This document shows, one piece after another, positions 16,898 to 24,598 of a DNA stretch of 64,000 bases. Made by a program: the position numbers and the translations under genes. The stretch lies in assembly GCA_016716235.1 (NCBI GenBank), contig JADJWS010000007.1:339818-403817 (forward strand), in the 5' to 3' direction. The notes under the pieces were generated by a model, which saw only the letters and a program-made list of their open reading frames with translations, did not search any database and was not told the origin of the DNA. Numbering within the stretch: the first letter of the stretch is position 1; every line of letters begins with the position of its first letter. This stretch comes from Candidatus Defluviilinea gracilis. Its GTDB lineage: Bacteria; Chloroflexota; Anaerolineae; Anaerolineales; Villigracilaceae.

Positions 16898-16910
16898 TAA
16901 CATCAGGTCT

Positions 16911-16916
16911 TATAAT
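16911..16916 (+). promoter_or_regulatory. -10 box of the RAYT gene (leaderless start)
   Basis: TATAAT ends six bases before the ATG at 16923, placing the first transcribed base at or next to the A of ATG. No ribosome binding site is visible. Confidence 0.6.
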
Positions 16917-16922
16917 CCAACC

Positions 16923-17636
16923 ATGCCCACCGACATTCCTCCCCTCACCTACGGAACTTTCTTTCATATCTACAATCGCGGTAATAACGGCGAAAACATC
17001 TTCATTCAAGAAAGAAATTATGCCTACTTCATGGAACTATGGTGGAAGCACATCAGCCCCATCGCGGAGACCTGGGCTTACGGTCTGCTAGGGAATCATT
17101 TCCATGCAACGGTGTTTATAAAGAACCGAGAAGACCTACATCCAGACCTATCTCTAGACCTGTCAGGTTTCACAGGCGGTTTGGTCAACCATAACCTAAG
17201 CGCGGACAAAGGCGCAACCCCGTCAAACTTCCCCGAAAACCCGACAGGTCTCAAACACTCAAAATTAAAAGACCCCAGCCAATATTTCTCCAACTTCTTC
17301 AACGCCTATGCGCGCGGGGTCAACATCGCTACTCAAAGAACAGGAGCCCTCTTTGAACGTCCCTTCAAAAGAATCCCTGTGGATACCGAATCCTATTTGA
17401 TGCGGCTCATTGTTTATATTCACCAGAATCCACAAAAGCATCAATTCGTCACTGACTTTCGAGATTGGAATTATTCATCCTATCACGACATGATCTCCAA
17501 CAATCCCACCCGCCTGCAACGCGAGAAAGTTCTTCAACTGTTCGGCGGGCGCGAAGATTTTATACGTGTCCATCGGGAGATTCAACCATTAACAGACGCA
17601 GACCTGACGGGTTTTATAATTGAGTCTGACGACTGA
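16923..17636 (+). CDS. REP-associated tyrosine transposase (RAYT, IS200/IS605-related)
   Basis: RAYTs are single-domain HUH enzymes thought to mobilise REP elements. The 237-residue product has FFHIYNRGNNGENIF near the N-terminus and the metal-binding H-x-H in LLGNHFHATVFI. Later come YFSNFFNAYARGVN, GALFERPFKRIPV and LMRLIVYIHQNPQKHQFV, all family signatures. A complete 96-bp REP (17156-17251) is inserted in frame between the HUH motif and the NAY region, adding about 32 residues. The last eleven residues, DLTGFIIESDD, are encoded by another REP. It interrupts the hsdS-hsdR interval and has a TATAAT six bases before its ATG. Confidence 0.9.
   Translation: MPTDIPPLTYGTFFHIYNRGNNGENIFIQERNYAYFMELWWKHISPIAETWAYGLLGNHFHATVFIKNREDLHPDLSLDLSGFTGGLVNHNLSADKGATPSNFPENPTGLKHSKLKDPSQYFSNFFNAYARGVNIATQRTGALFERPFKRIPVDTESYLMRLIVYIHQNPQKHQFVTDFRDWNYSSYHDMISNNPTRLQREKVLQLFGGREDFIRVHREIQPLTDADLTGFIIESDD
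17156..17251. repeat. REP element copy 4 (96 bp), in frame inside the RAYT gene
   Basis: AGACCTGTCAGGTTT at the left and AAAACCCGACAGGTCT at the right; the interior is diverged. It encodes about 32 residues without a stop. Confidence 0.85.
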
Positions 17637-17696
17637 ACATCTATGAATGGGAATGGATTTTACCGAAATAGGTTCGTCGGAGACCTGTCAGTCCTT
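17600..17696. repeat. REP element copy 5, overlapping the RAYT 3' end
   Basis: Starts AGACCTGACGGGTTTTATAA; the TGA at 17634-17636 inside it ends the RAYT. The right arm (GAGACCTGTCAGTCCT) is slightly altered. Confidence 0.8.
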
Positions 17697-17712
17697 ATTA
17701 CATCCCCTACCC

Positions 17713-17886
17713 AGACCTGACAGGTCTCATCAGGAGTCTGACGGGAAAGGTTCTCTGACCGCGAAACGACTTGACGATCAAGGTAGCGTGGAGACCTGGC
17801 AGGTCTTTTACAGGAGTCTGACGGGAAAGGTTCCCTGACCGCGAAACGACTTGACGATCAAGGTAGCGTGAAGACCTGGCAGGTCT
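17713..17886. repeat. REP copies 6 and 7 in tandem
   Basis: Copy 6 runs from AGACCTGACAGGTCTCATCA to GAGACCTGGCAGGTCT near 17806. Copy 7 reuses that right arm and ends near 17886, with a period of 80 bases. Both share GGAGTCTGACGGGAAAGGTT. No gene lies in 17637-17900. Confidence 0.85.
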
Positions 17887-17912
17887 TTTACATGAAAAGG
17901 TAAAATAGGGAA

Positions 17913-20219
17913 ATGAACGAAGCCGAAACCCGCGCCGATTTAATTGACCCGCAACTCGCCAAAGCAGGCTGGGGCGTCCTGGATGACTCGCGCATTTTGC
18001 GCGAACGTCACATCACGGCGGGAAAAATCCAAACAGGCGGAAAACGCGCCAAGCCGCTCATCACCGATTACATACTGGTTTACAAAGGGCGGCAACTCGC
18101 TGTCGTCGAAGCCAAGAGCAACGAGTATTCGGTCGGCGAAGGAGTCGGTCAAGCCAAAGAGTACGCCGCAAAACTTCAAATCGCCTTCACCTACGCCGCC
18201 AACGGGGTAGAAATTTATCAGATCAACATGCTCACAGGCGCGGAAGGTCTCGTCAAAAACTTCCCCACGCCCGAAGAACTCTGGGAGCAAACCTTCGCCC
18301 CCAACGAATGGGAAGAACGCTTCAACCCCGTCCCCTTTGAAGATATCAGCGGCACGAAGCCTCCGCGCTACTATCAGGAGATCGCCGTCAACAACGCCCT
18401 GCAAGCCATCGCCGAAAACAAAAATCGGATTCTCCTCACGCTGGCGACGGGAACAGGCAAGACGACCATCGCCTTTCACATCGTTTGGAAACTCTACCAG
18501 ACGCGCTGGAACTTAAAACGAGACGCTTCGCGCCGACCCCGCGTCCTGTTTCTGGCTGACCGAAACATTCTCGCCGACCAGGCTTTTTCCGAATTCACCC
18601 GCTACTCCGCCTTCCCCGACGATGCGCTCGTGCGAATCAAACCTGATGAAATCCGCAAACAAGGACGCGTCCCAACCAACGGCAGTGTCTTCTTCACCAT
18701 CTTTCAAACTTTCATGTCAGGTCCGAACGACACACCGAACTTTGGGGAGTATCCCGCCGATTATTTCGACTTCATCATTATAGACGAATGTCATCGCGGC
18801 GGCGCCAACGACGAATCGAACTGGCGCGGCATTCTCGAATATTTTTCGCCCGCCGTGCAACTCGGTCTCACCGCCACGCCCAAACGCAAAGACAACGTGG
18901 ATACCTACAAATATTTCGGCGAACCCGTGTACGTCTACTCGCTCAAAGAGGGCATCAACGACGGCTTCCTCACCCCGTTCAAAGTCCGCCGTATGCAATC
19001 CACGCTCGACGAATATATTTACACATCAGACGACACGGTCATCGAAGGCGAAGTGGAAGCGGGCAAGCGCTACACCGAATCCGATTTCAACCGCATCATC
19101 GAGATCAAAGAGCGCGAAGCCGACCGCGTGCGGCGTTTCATGTCCGAGATCAACCAGAACGAAAAAGCCATCGTCTTCTGCGCCACACAAGATCACGCCG
19201 CCGCCGTCCGCGATTTGATCAATCAATTCAAGAAAAATCCCGACCCAATGTACTGCGTCCGCGTTACCGCCAACGACGGCGCGTTAGGCGAACAGTATCT
19301 TGAACAGTTCAAAGATAACGACCGCACCATCCCAACGATTCTCACCACCTCGCAAAAGTTGTCCACAGGCGTGGATGCGCGCAACATCCGCAACATCATC
19401 CTCATGCGCCCCATCAACTCGATGATCGAATTCAAACAGATCATCGGGCGCGGCACGCGTCTCTTCGACGGCAAAGAATATTTCACGATCTATGATTTCG
19501 TGGACGCGCATCACCACTTCGCCGATCCCGAATGGGACGGCGACCCCGAAGAACCCGTCGAGACGCCAGCACCGATTGACCGACCTCCGCGAAAAACCAA
19601 AGAACCGCCTGAAGGTTATGAGCCGAAAGTGAAACTCAAAATCAAACTGCGCGACGGCAAAGAACGCCAGATCGAACACATGTCGTCCACGTTGTATTAC
19701 AGCGCGGACGGGCGACCTATCTCCGCCCAGCAATTTGTCGAAAATCTCTACGGCGTTCTGCCCGCCTTCTTCCAAAGCGAAGAGGAACTCCGCAAAATCT
19801 GGTCAAACCCTGTCACGCGCAAAACTTTGCTCGAAGAACTTGAAAAAGCGGGCTTCGGCAAAGAGGAACTGTCCATCGCGCAATCCCTGATCAACGCCGA
19901 GAACAGCGACCTGCTCGACGTGCTTGAATACATCTCCTTTTTACAGCCGCCCATCAGCCGCGAATTGCGCGTGGCAAAATCGCAAAGCAAAATCTTCGCC
20001 GCGTTAACCAACGAGCAAAAACAATTCGTCGAATTTGTGTTATCCAAATACATCGAGACGGGTGTCGAAGAACTTGATCAGGAAAAACTCCCCCATCTGC
20101 TCACGCTCAAATACAAAGCCATCGAAGACGCCAAGGAAATTCTAGGGACGATTGATTCGATCCGCAAATTGTTTGTAGAATTCCAGGGGCGTTTATATCA
20201 ACCAATTACTTCCTCGTAA
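17913..20219 (+). CDS. hsdR: Type I restriction endonuclease/translocase subunit
   Basis: HsdR cuts DNA after ATP-driven translocation, in complex with HsdM and HsdS. The 768-residue protein has the nuclease core near the N-terminus (LITDYILVYKGRQLAVVEAK, i.e. D...E-x-K). The SF2 motor follows: Walker A TLATGTGKTT, the DECH box IIIDECHRGG, GLTATPKR, the second RecA lobe TSQKLSTGVDARN and IIGRGTRLF. A TAAAAT box ends six bases before the ATG, so hsdR probably has its own leaderless promoter, separate from hsdMS. Its 3' end overlaps the convergent nadE by 14 bases. All motor and nuclease residues look intact. Confidence 0.93.
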   Translation: MNEAETRADLIDPQLAKAGWGVLDDSRILRERHITAGKIQTGGKRAKPLITDYILVYKGRQLAVVEAKSNEYSVGEGVGQAKEYAAKLQIAFTYAANGVEIYQINMLTGAEGLVKNFPTPEELWEQTFAPNEWEERFNPVPFEDISGTKPPRYYQEIAVNNALQAIAENKNRILLTLATGTGKTTIAFHIVWKLYQTRWNLKRDASRRPRVLFLADRNILADQAFSEFTRYSAFPDDALVRIKPDEIRKQGRVPTNGSVFFTIFQTFMSGPNDTPNFGEYPADYFDFIIIDECHRGGANDESNWRGILEYFSPAVQLGLTATPKRKDNVDTYKYFGEPVYVYSLKEGINDGFLTPFKVRRMQSTLDEYIYTSDDTVIEGEVEAGKRYTESDFNRIIEIKEREADRVRRFMSEINQNEKAIVFCATQDHAAAVRDLINQFKKNPDPMYCVRVTANDGALGEQYLEQFKDNDRTIPTILTTSQKLSTGVDARNIRNIILMRPINSMIEFKQIIGRGTRLFDGKEYFTIYDFVDAHHHFADPEWDGDPEEPVETPAPIDRPPRKTKEPPEGYEPKVKLKIKLRDGKERQIEHMSSTLYYSADGRPISAQQFVENLYGVLPAFFQSEEELRKIWSNPVTRKTLLEELEKAGFGKEELSIAQSLINAENSDLLDVLEYISFLQPPISRELRVAKSQSKIFAALTNEQKQFVEFVLSKYIETGVEELDQEKLPHLLTLKYKAIEDAKEILGTIDSIRKLFVEFQGRLYQPITSS

Positions 20220-21789
20220 TCGGCATCAGTCTCCCCCTCCCAAACGACTTCCCGCTCACCTTCAAGATCACGCACGCCTGCCAGCGTTTATGTTCGCTAG
20301 CGCGCATGGCGGCGTTGCTTTGGTTGCTCCGCACCAGCGCTTCGGCTTCGGGAGAAATTTTCTCATACTCGAACGGGTCAACCTGATTCTCCCTCAACTC
20401 CGCCGAGGGCTTTCTCTCCATCACAAATTGCGGAATACTCTGCGAGTACGATGTAGAATTCCGCGCTCCGTTTATCCATCTTGCCAGCGCATACACCTCC
20501 ATCTTCGTCAGATCGCCGAGCGGGCTGATCGCGCCAGCCATATCGCCGTACAACGTGGAATATCCCAGCGTGAGTTCAGTCTTATTTGACGTGTTGATCA
20601 GGAATCCTCCGCGCTGGTTGACGAAACTCATCAGGACGACCGTCCTCAGCCGCGCCTGGATATTCTCACCCGCGACTCCCCCGCTTCTTTCTGGACCTAC
20701 AGCCTGCTCCGCCGCCTTGTGCATTTTCTCCATTTCGACCACTTCAAATCCAATCCCCAGCCGACTCGCCAACTCCCGCGCCGACTCGGTTGACCTCGCA
20801 TCCGTGAATCTCGAAGGGATGGCGACTCCCGTCACGCGCTCACATCCCAACGCCTCCACCGCGATCACCGCCGCAACCGACGAATCGATTCCGCCCGACA
20901 AGCCGATGAACACATGGTTGAGTCCGTTCTTGTTTGCGAAGTCGCGCAATCCCAACACCAAAGCCTTGAAAACTTCTTCCTCCCCTTGAACTTCCTTTGT
21001 GCCCTTCGTGTCCTTTGTGTTTAGATCAATAACTCTAACGTCCTCCTCAAACATCCTCAACTTCTCCCCTCCTAATACAAAACTCCCCCCATCAAAAATC
21101 AATTCATCATTCCCGCCAACGAGATTGACGAACACCAGCGGCATCTCGTCGTCCTGAGCGGAGCGTAGCGCAGACGAAGGACGAGTTTCAACCTGTCGTT
21201 TTGCATGACGAAGCCTCCCCTCTCCTCCTCCTCTCCGATACGGCGACGCCGAAATGCAGACCAACATCTCCGCGCCCATGGCTTTCAAGTCCGCACCAGG
21301 GTGGATGGGATATTCCTCATCCCACATATCCTCGCAGATCATCACACCGACCTTCCTCCCCGCGATGTCAATCGGCGGCAGAGTCTTCGTCCCTGCGATG
21401 AACCAGCGCGGCTCGTAGAACACGTCATAGACTGGGAGCAACTGCTTGACCTGCGCGACTATCATTTCCCCATTGTGCATCAAGTACGCGATGTTGTTCA
21501 ACGACGGATGTTGATACAGCTTCTGCTCGGCGGGCGCGAACGATCCCACCAACAGCGGGGGCAAACCTTCCGCTTGGCGAGCCAGGTCCAACGTCGCGGC
21601 TTGAACCGCTTCGACGAATGACACGTCATACAAAATATCGCGCGGAGGATATCCGCACACGGTCAATTCGGGGAAGACGATCAGATCGGGGTTTTGACTC
21701 GCAACCGAACGCGCCGCATCCAATATCCGCGCGACATTGCCCGATAAATCTCCCACCGTTGTATTGATTTGCGCGATTGCAAGTTTCAT
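20206..21789 (-). CDS. nadE: Glutamine-dependent NAD+ synthetase
   Basis: NadE amidates nicotinic acid adenine dinucleotide to NAD+. The 527-residue protein has an N-terminal nitrilase-type glutaminase with Glu in PELTVCGYPPRD and the nucleophile Cys in GVMICEDMWDEEYP. The synthetase domain carries the P-loop GLSGGIDSSVAAV. The ATG at 21789 (MKLAIAQINTTVGDL) matches the family start. Two stretches look repeat-derived: RQVETRPSSALRSAQDDE (DNA at about 21145-21190) sits before the conserved VFVNLVGGNDELIFDG, and LNTKDTKGTKEVQG (about 20985-21030) comes from nine-base units like ACACGAAGG in the interdomain linker. NMN adenylyltransferase is encoded 2 kb away. Confidence 0.92.
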   Translation of the reverse strand: MKLAIAQINTTVGDLSGNVARILDAARSVASQNPDLIVFPELTVCGYPPRDILYDVSFVEAVQAATLDLARQAEGLPPLLVGSFAPAEQKLYQHPSLNNIAYLMHNGEMIVAQVKQLLPVYDVFYEPRWFIAGTKTLPPIDIAGRKVGVMICEDMWDEEYPIHPGADLKAMGAEMLVCISASPYRRGGGEGRLRHAKRQVETRPSSALRSAQDDEMPLVFVNLVGGNDELIFDGGSFVLGGEKLRMFEEDVRVIDLNTKDTKGTKEVQGEEEVFKALVLGLRDFANKNGLNHVFIGLSGGIDSSVAAVIAVEALGCERVTGVAIPSRFTDARSTESARELASRLGIGFEVVEMEKMHKAAEQAVGPERSGGVAGENIQARLRTVVLMSFVNQRGGFLINTSNKTELTLGYSTLYGDMAGAISPLGDLTKMEVYALARWINGARNSTSYSQSIPQFVMERKPSAELRENQVDPFEYEKISPEAEALVRSNQSNAAMRASEHKRWQACVILKVSGKSFGRGRLMPITRK

Positions 21790-21794
21790 ACATA

Positions 21795-21947
21795 CCTCGG
21801 TGGTCGAGTAGCCCTGAGCGTTCGTTGCGAAAGGCGTATCGAGACCACCACGTCGTAAAGAAGTTTTTGTTGCGAAATTATGGTCGTGTACTTGTGGTCT
21901 CAATACGTTCCTCGCTGCCGCTCGGAACTACTCGACCACCAACCTAT
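21795..21947. repeat. Two GGTGGTCGAG/TATCGAGACCACC repeats
   Basis: CGGTGGTCGAGTAG...GTATCGAGACCACC (about 21799-21851) and GTGGTCTCAATACG...CTACTCGACCACC (about 21893-21942) fill the gap between nadE and the pyruvate-kinase-like gene. Confidence 0.75.
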
Positions 21948-21948
21948 T

Positions 21949-22839
21949 CTAAAAATCTTTCCCCATTTCCTCAAGCAAATTCAACGCCTCCAACACCGTC
22001 TCCCTGCGCAAACAAACCTGATCGCCGAGCATGAACGTGCGATAGCCGATCTCCAACAAGAACGCCACGTCGCCGATGTCCGCGCTGACTGGCACGGGCT
22101 GATACGCCAGCGAATCCAAAATGCGACTCGCCACGATGGCGTCTTTGTCCGCGTTGATGATGGTCTTCACCGCGCCAGCCACTTTATGCGGACGAAGCAC
22201 TTCAACATACAGATCGCCGCGCGCCGCCATGAGACGTCCGTGCTTCGAGCCGTGTTTCTTTGCGAAGTCGAGTCCGCGTTGCGTTTCGATCTTGAGGATC
22301 ACTTCCGCGTTGGGCAACAGAGTTTTCACTTCGTCCACATCTTCGGGAGATTCGACATACGAAAGCATCACCTTCGTCATCCCCAACTCTTTCATCGCCG
22401 CGAGATATGTTTTATCGGTGTCGGTCAGCGTCCCCTCGATTTTCAATGATGGATGGATGATGTTCACCGACTCGCCAGGTCCGATCAATCTTCGCAGACC
22501 ATCGGCAAGGATGAGTCGGTCGCCGTCCACCGCCACCACTTTGACGCGCTCGTTGCCGTCCGAAAAATACGCATCAACAGGAGTCTCCACCTGGATGGGA
22601 TGACTCAACTTCACTTCGGTATACGGAGGAATCGCCGCGCCGACCACACGCAGTTGACGTCCCTTCAAATCCACCCATAACGGCTGACGAAATTTGCTCA
22701 ATCGCTCCAACACCTCGCGCTGACTCTCGCGCAACGGCATCACCGTATTGAGTCGGAATCCGCTCACGATGGGATGCGACGCAACGTCGGCGAGGAAGTC
22801 GGCGTAGGGAGGAACAGTGACGATGGCGGAGATGGGCAT
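21949..22839 (-). CDS. Pyruvate-kinase-like TIM-barrel protein
   Basis: 296-residue protein resembling the pyruvate kinase barrel without the regulatory C-domain. Visible similarities are LWVDLKGRQLRVV (compare D-T-K-G-P-E-I-R), a B-domain-like stretch with DGDRLILADGLRRLIG, LKIETQRGLDF (compare K-I-E), LMAARGDLYVE (compare ARGDLG) and DAIVASRILDSL. Some catalytic residues differ, so it may bind phosphoenolpyruvate or another phosphoester without being a true pyruvate kinase. I chose the ATG at 22839 (MPISAIVTVPP). Function uncertain. Confidence 0.7.
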   Translation of the reverse strand: MPISAIVTVPPYADFLADVASHPIVSGFRLNTVMPLRESQREVLERLSKFRQPLWVDLKGRQLRVVGAAIPPYTEVKLSHPIQVETPVDAYFSDGNERVKVVAVDGDRLILADGLRRLIGPGESVNIIHPSLKIEGTLTDTDKTYLAAMKELGMTKVMLSYVESPEDVDEVKTLLPNAEVILKIETQRGLDFAKKHGSKHGRLMAARGDLYVEVLRPHKVAGAVKTIINADKDAIVASRILDSLAYQPVPVSADIGDVAFLLEIGYRTFMLGDQVCLRRETVLEALNLLEEMGKDF

Positions 22840-22846
22840 GTTGGTC

Positions 22847-22905
22847 TCGTACCGCAAAGTTCACTTTGCGATTTGTGATGGGCAAAATGAATTTTGCCGT
22901 ACTAT
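22847..22905. repeat. GTACGGCAAAATTCATTTTGCC / GCAAAGTGAACTTTGC repeat, downstream copy
   Basis: Two palindromes, CGCAAAGTTCACTTTGCG and GGCAAAATGAATTTTGCC, lie next to the VWA gene stop. The same pair recurs on its other side. Confidence 0.7.
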
Positions 22906-23864
22906 AACTTAAGCGTCGTCCCGCAGAACTTACACTTGAACATCCCGCCCGCATCCACAGGGATGGGCGCGCCGCAACGCGGACAGATCATCTCGATGGG
23001 CTTGCTCACCTGCTTCACCTTCGACTCGTCCTGCCGCGCGCGCATGTTATCTTGGAAGTCGCCGAAGTAGCCCCACGAACGCGCGATCAAGCCCATGGCG
23101 TAATCCACTGCGCGTTGCTCGTCTTCAATGTGGAAAATTTTCTGCTCGCCGATGGCGTCGCCCCATTGCTTGTCCACCACGTCGCCGCGCTTGCCGCCAG
23201 GTCGGCGCAGGAACCACGTGTTCCATTTTTGTGTCACCTGTTTCCATTCGTTGATCGAATCGACATTGCCCCACACGCTGTCGCCGAGATAGTGACCCAC
23301 TTGTTTGCTGTCCATGGTGGCGTGCATGTTGATGTCTCCGAACACGATCAAGAAAGGCACATCGTCAGTCGAGGGAATCGTCACATGCGTATTGACCCAG
23401 CGCGCGAACAGTCCATACGACTCAGGCGCGTCGCCTCCGCCGCCTTCGCCGTACAACGAGCCGAGCAATTGCTCCAAGTCGAATCCGCTGGCGAACGGAG
23501 TCACTTGCAGGGGCCAGCGGTCCACTTTCGCATCGCCGATCGCCGCAAACGAGATCGCCACATCGGGGCGATACTGCGAAAGCGTGTTGAACATCAATGG
23601 CAGGCGGTCGAAAATTTCAAAGGGCCACGAAGCCATCGAGCCAGTCACATCAATCGCGACGATGACGGGATTCTTCGACTCGGTTGAAATATGCTGCTTG
23701 GGGTCAATGATCTTCTCGTTCGGTCCCGCCTTCTTTTCATACGTGCGCGGACCCGAAGCCGCGGCTCTTGCTGCCGATGCCGCGCGCGCGGGCGCTGCCG
23801 CGGGAGCATACGCATACTTTCCCGACCCGTACCATTTTGAAGTATCTTCATCCCATGAGTACAT
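22902..23864 (-). CDS. VWA-domain protein with C-terminal zinc ribbon
   Basis: 320-residue cytoplasmic protein. An alanine/proline-rich N-terminal segment (about 20-40) is followed by a von Willebrand A domain with the MIDAS motif in VIVAIDVTGSMAS (about residues 68-80) and FLIVFGDINMHA later. The C-terminus has a zinc ribbon, CPRCGAPIP...CKFCGTTL, of the kind used for protein binding. Function unknown; VWA/zinc-ribbon proteins often act in metal-dependent complexes or stress systems. A strong AAGGAG site precedes the ATG. Identical palindromic repeats flank the gene. Confidence 0.8.
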   Translation of the reverse strand: MYSWDEDTSKWYGSGKYAYAPAAAPARAASAARAAASGPRTYEKKAGPNEKIIDPKQHISTESKNPVIVAIDVTGSMASWPFEIFDRLPLMFNTLSQYRPDVAISFAAIGDAKVDRWPLQVTPFASGFDLEQLLGSLYGEGGGGDAPESYGLFARWVNTHVTIPSTDDVPFLIVFGDINMHATMDSKQVGHYLGDSVWGNVDSINEWKQVTQKWNTWFLRRPGGKRGDVVDKQWGDAIGEQKIFHIEDEQRAVDYAMGLIARSWGYFGDFQDNMRARQDESKVKQVSKPIEMICPRCGAPIPVDAGGMFKCKFCGTTLKL

Positions 23865-23885
23865 AGTATCTCCTTAGTTTTTTTC

Positions 23886-23952
23886 CGTACGGCAAAATTT
23901 ATTTTGCCCCTGTTAATCGCAAAGTCAATCGCAAAGTGAACTTTGCGGTACG
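23886..23952. repeat. GTACGGCAAAATT / GCAAAGTGAACTTTGC repeat, upstream copy
   Basis: GTACGGCAAAATTTATTTTGCC near 23886 and CGCAAAGTGAACTTTGCGGTAC ending at 23953, matching the copy on the other side of the VWA gene. Confidence 0.7.
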
Positions 23953-24501
23953 TTAAACCACCGTCATCATCGCCAACGTCTCCAACCCAAACTCCTCGCG
24001 AAATCTTTGGTCCAGACGATTCGACTTAATATACTCTGCGATGACGTTCGGGACAAGCGACTCCCAATCGTCACCTCGCGCCATCGCACGCCTCACATCG
24101 GACCCTTCGGCTGGTACGCGCTCCCGAAGCGGAATCAACTCGACGGGCGGAATGACGCGGTAGTCGTCCCTGAGCAGACTCGCCACGTATGGATTCGCCG
24201 TCGCAAACACATCCAACTCCCCAAACAAATCCTTCACCATCACGCGCCACCGCGGACCGTCATCCAGATCGGGAACGGGAATGATTTGATAATTTGAAAA
24301 GTCCGCAAGGACGAGTTGAATCATGTCGCGCGTTTCATCGAGCGTGAACGGGTTGCGCGCATTGTAGCGATTGGAACTGCCGATGCCGACGCGTACCTCT
24401 TCCCCACTTTGACACAACGCCCGCAAAATCGCGGCATGCCCAAGATGGACAGGCTTCCAGCGCGCGATCATGCCGATGCGAGAATATTTTTTTGCGGGCA
24501 T
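23953..24501 (-). CDS. Nicotinamide-nucleotide adenylyltransferase (NadM-like)
   Basis: Nucleotidyltransferase that joins NMN and ATP to NAD+. The 182-residue protein has RIGMIARWKPVHLGHAAILR with the HxGH active-site motif, IGSSNRYNARNPFTLDETRD (compare the archaeal-type G-S-x-x-x-x-x-x-x-N-P-F-T) and the C-terminal EGSDVRRAMARG segment, where an I-S-G-T-x-V-R motif is expected. It is closer to archaeal NadM than to NadD. The start is the ATG at 24501. TATAAT at 24513-24508 ends six bases before it, so the mRNA is probably leaderless. Confidence 0.82.
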   Translation of the reverse strand: MPAKKYSRIGMIARWKPVHLGHAAILRALCQSGEEVRVGIGSSNRYNARNPFTLDETRDMIQLVLADFSNYQIIPVPDLDDGPRWRVMVKDLFGELDVFATANPYVASLLRDDYRVIPPVELIPLRERVPAEGSDVRRAMARGDDWESLVPNVIAEYIKSNRLDQRFREEFGLETLAMMTVV

Positions 24502-24525
24502 GGCGTGATTATAACAAGAGCCAAC

Positions 24526-24557
24526 AGACCTCACAGGTTTTAAAAACCTGTGAGGTC
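24526..24557. repeat. AGACCTCACAGGTTT palindrome between divergent genes
   Basis: AGACCTCACAGGTTT and its complement with a two-base loop form a near-perfect hairpin in the divergent promoter region of the NMNAT and radical SAM genes. The same palindrome is at 44424-44452. Confidence 0.7.
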
Positions 24558-24563
24558 TCCAAC

Positions 24564-24592
24564 TTGCCAAATTAGAATATCCGTTCTATAAT
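24564..24592 (+). promoter_or_regulatory. Promoter of the radical SAM gene, leaderless
   Basis: TTGCCA (24564-24569), 17-base spacer, TATAAT (24587-24592), then six bases to the ATG at 24599. Confidence 0.7.
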
Positions 24593-24598
24593 TCAGAT

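Larger units (their letters stand above)
16491..16904 (+). repeat. Two tandem copies of a 207-bp unit (hsdS 3' end plus REP)
   Basis: The segment from AAGAATCGCGTCGG at 16491 to the end of the REP near 16697 is repeated from 16698 with only a few base changes. The second copy repeats the last 33 codons of hsdS, including the TAG (16589 and 16796), so it is a gene fragment without its own start. Each unit contains a 96-bp REP (16595-16690 and 16802-16897). Confidence 0.9.

Noticed and set aside
17647..17838. 63-codon plus-strand frame after the RAYT
   Set aside because: It consists entirely of REP copies 5 and 6.
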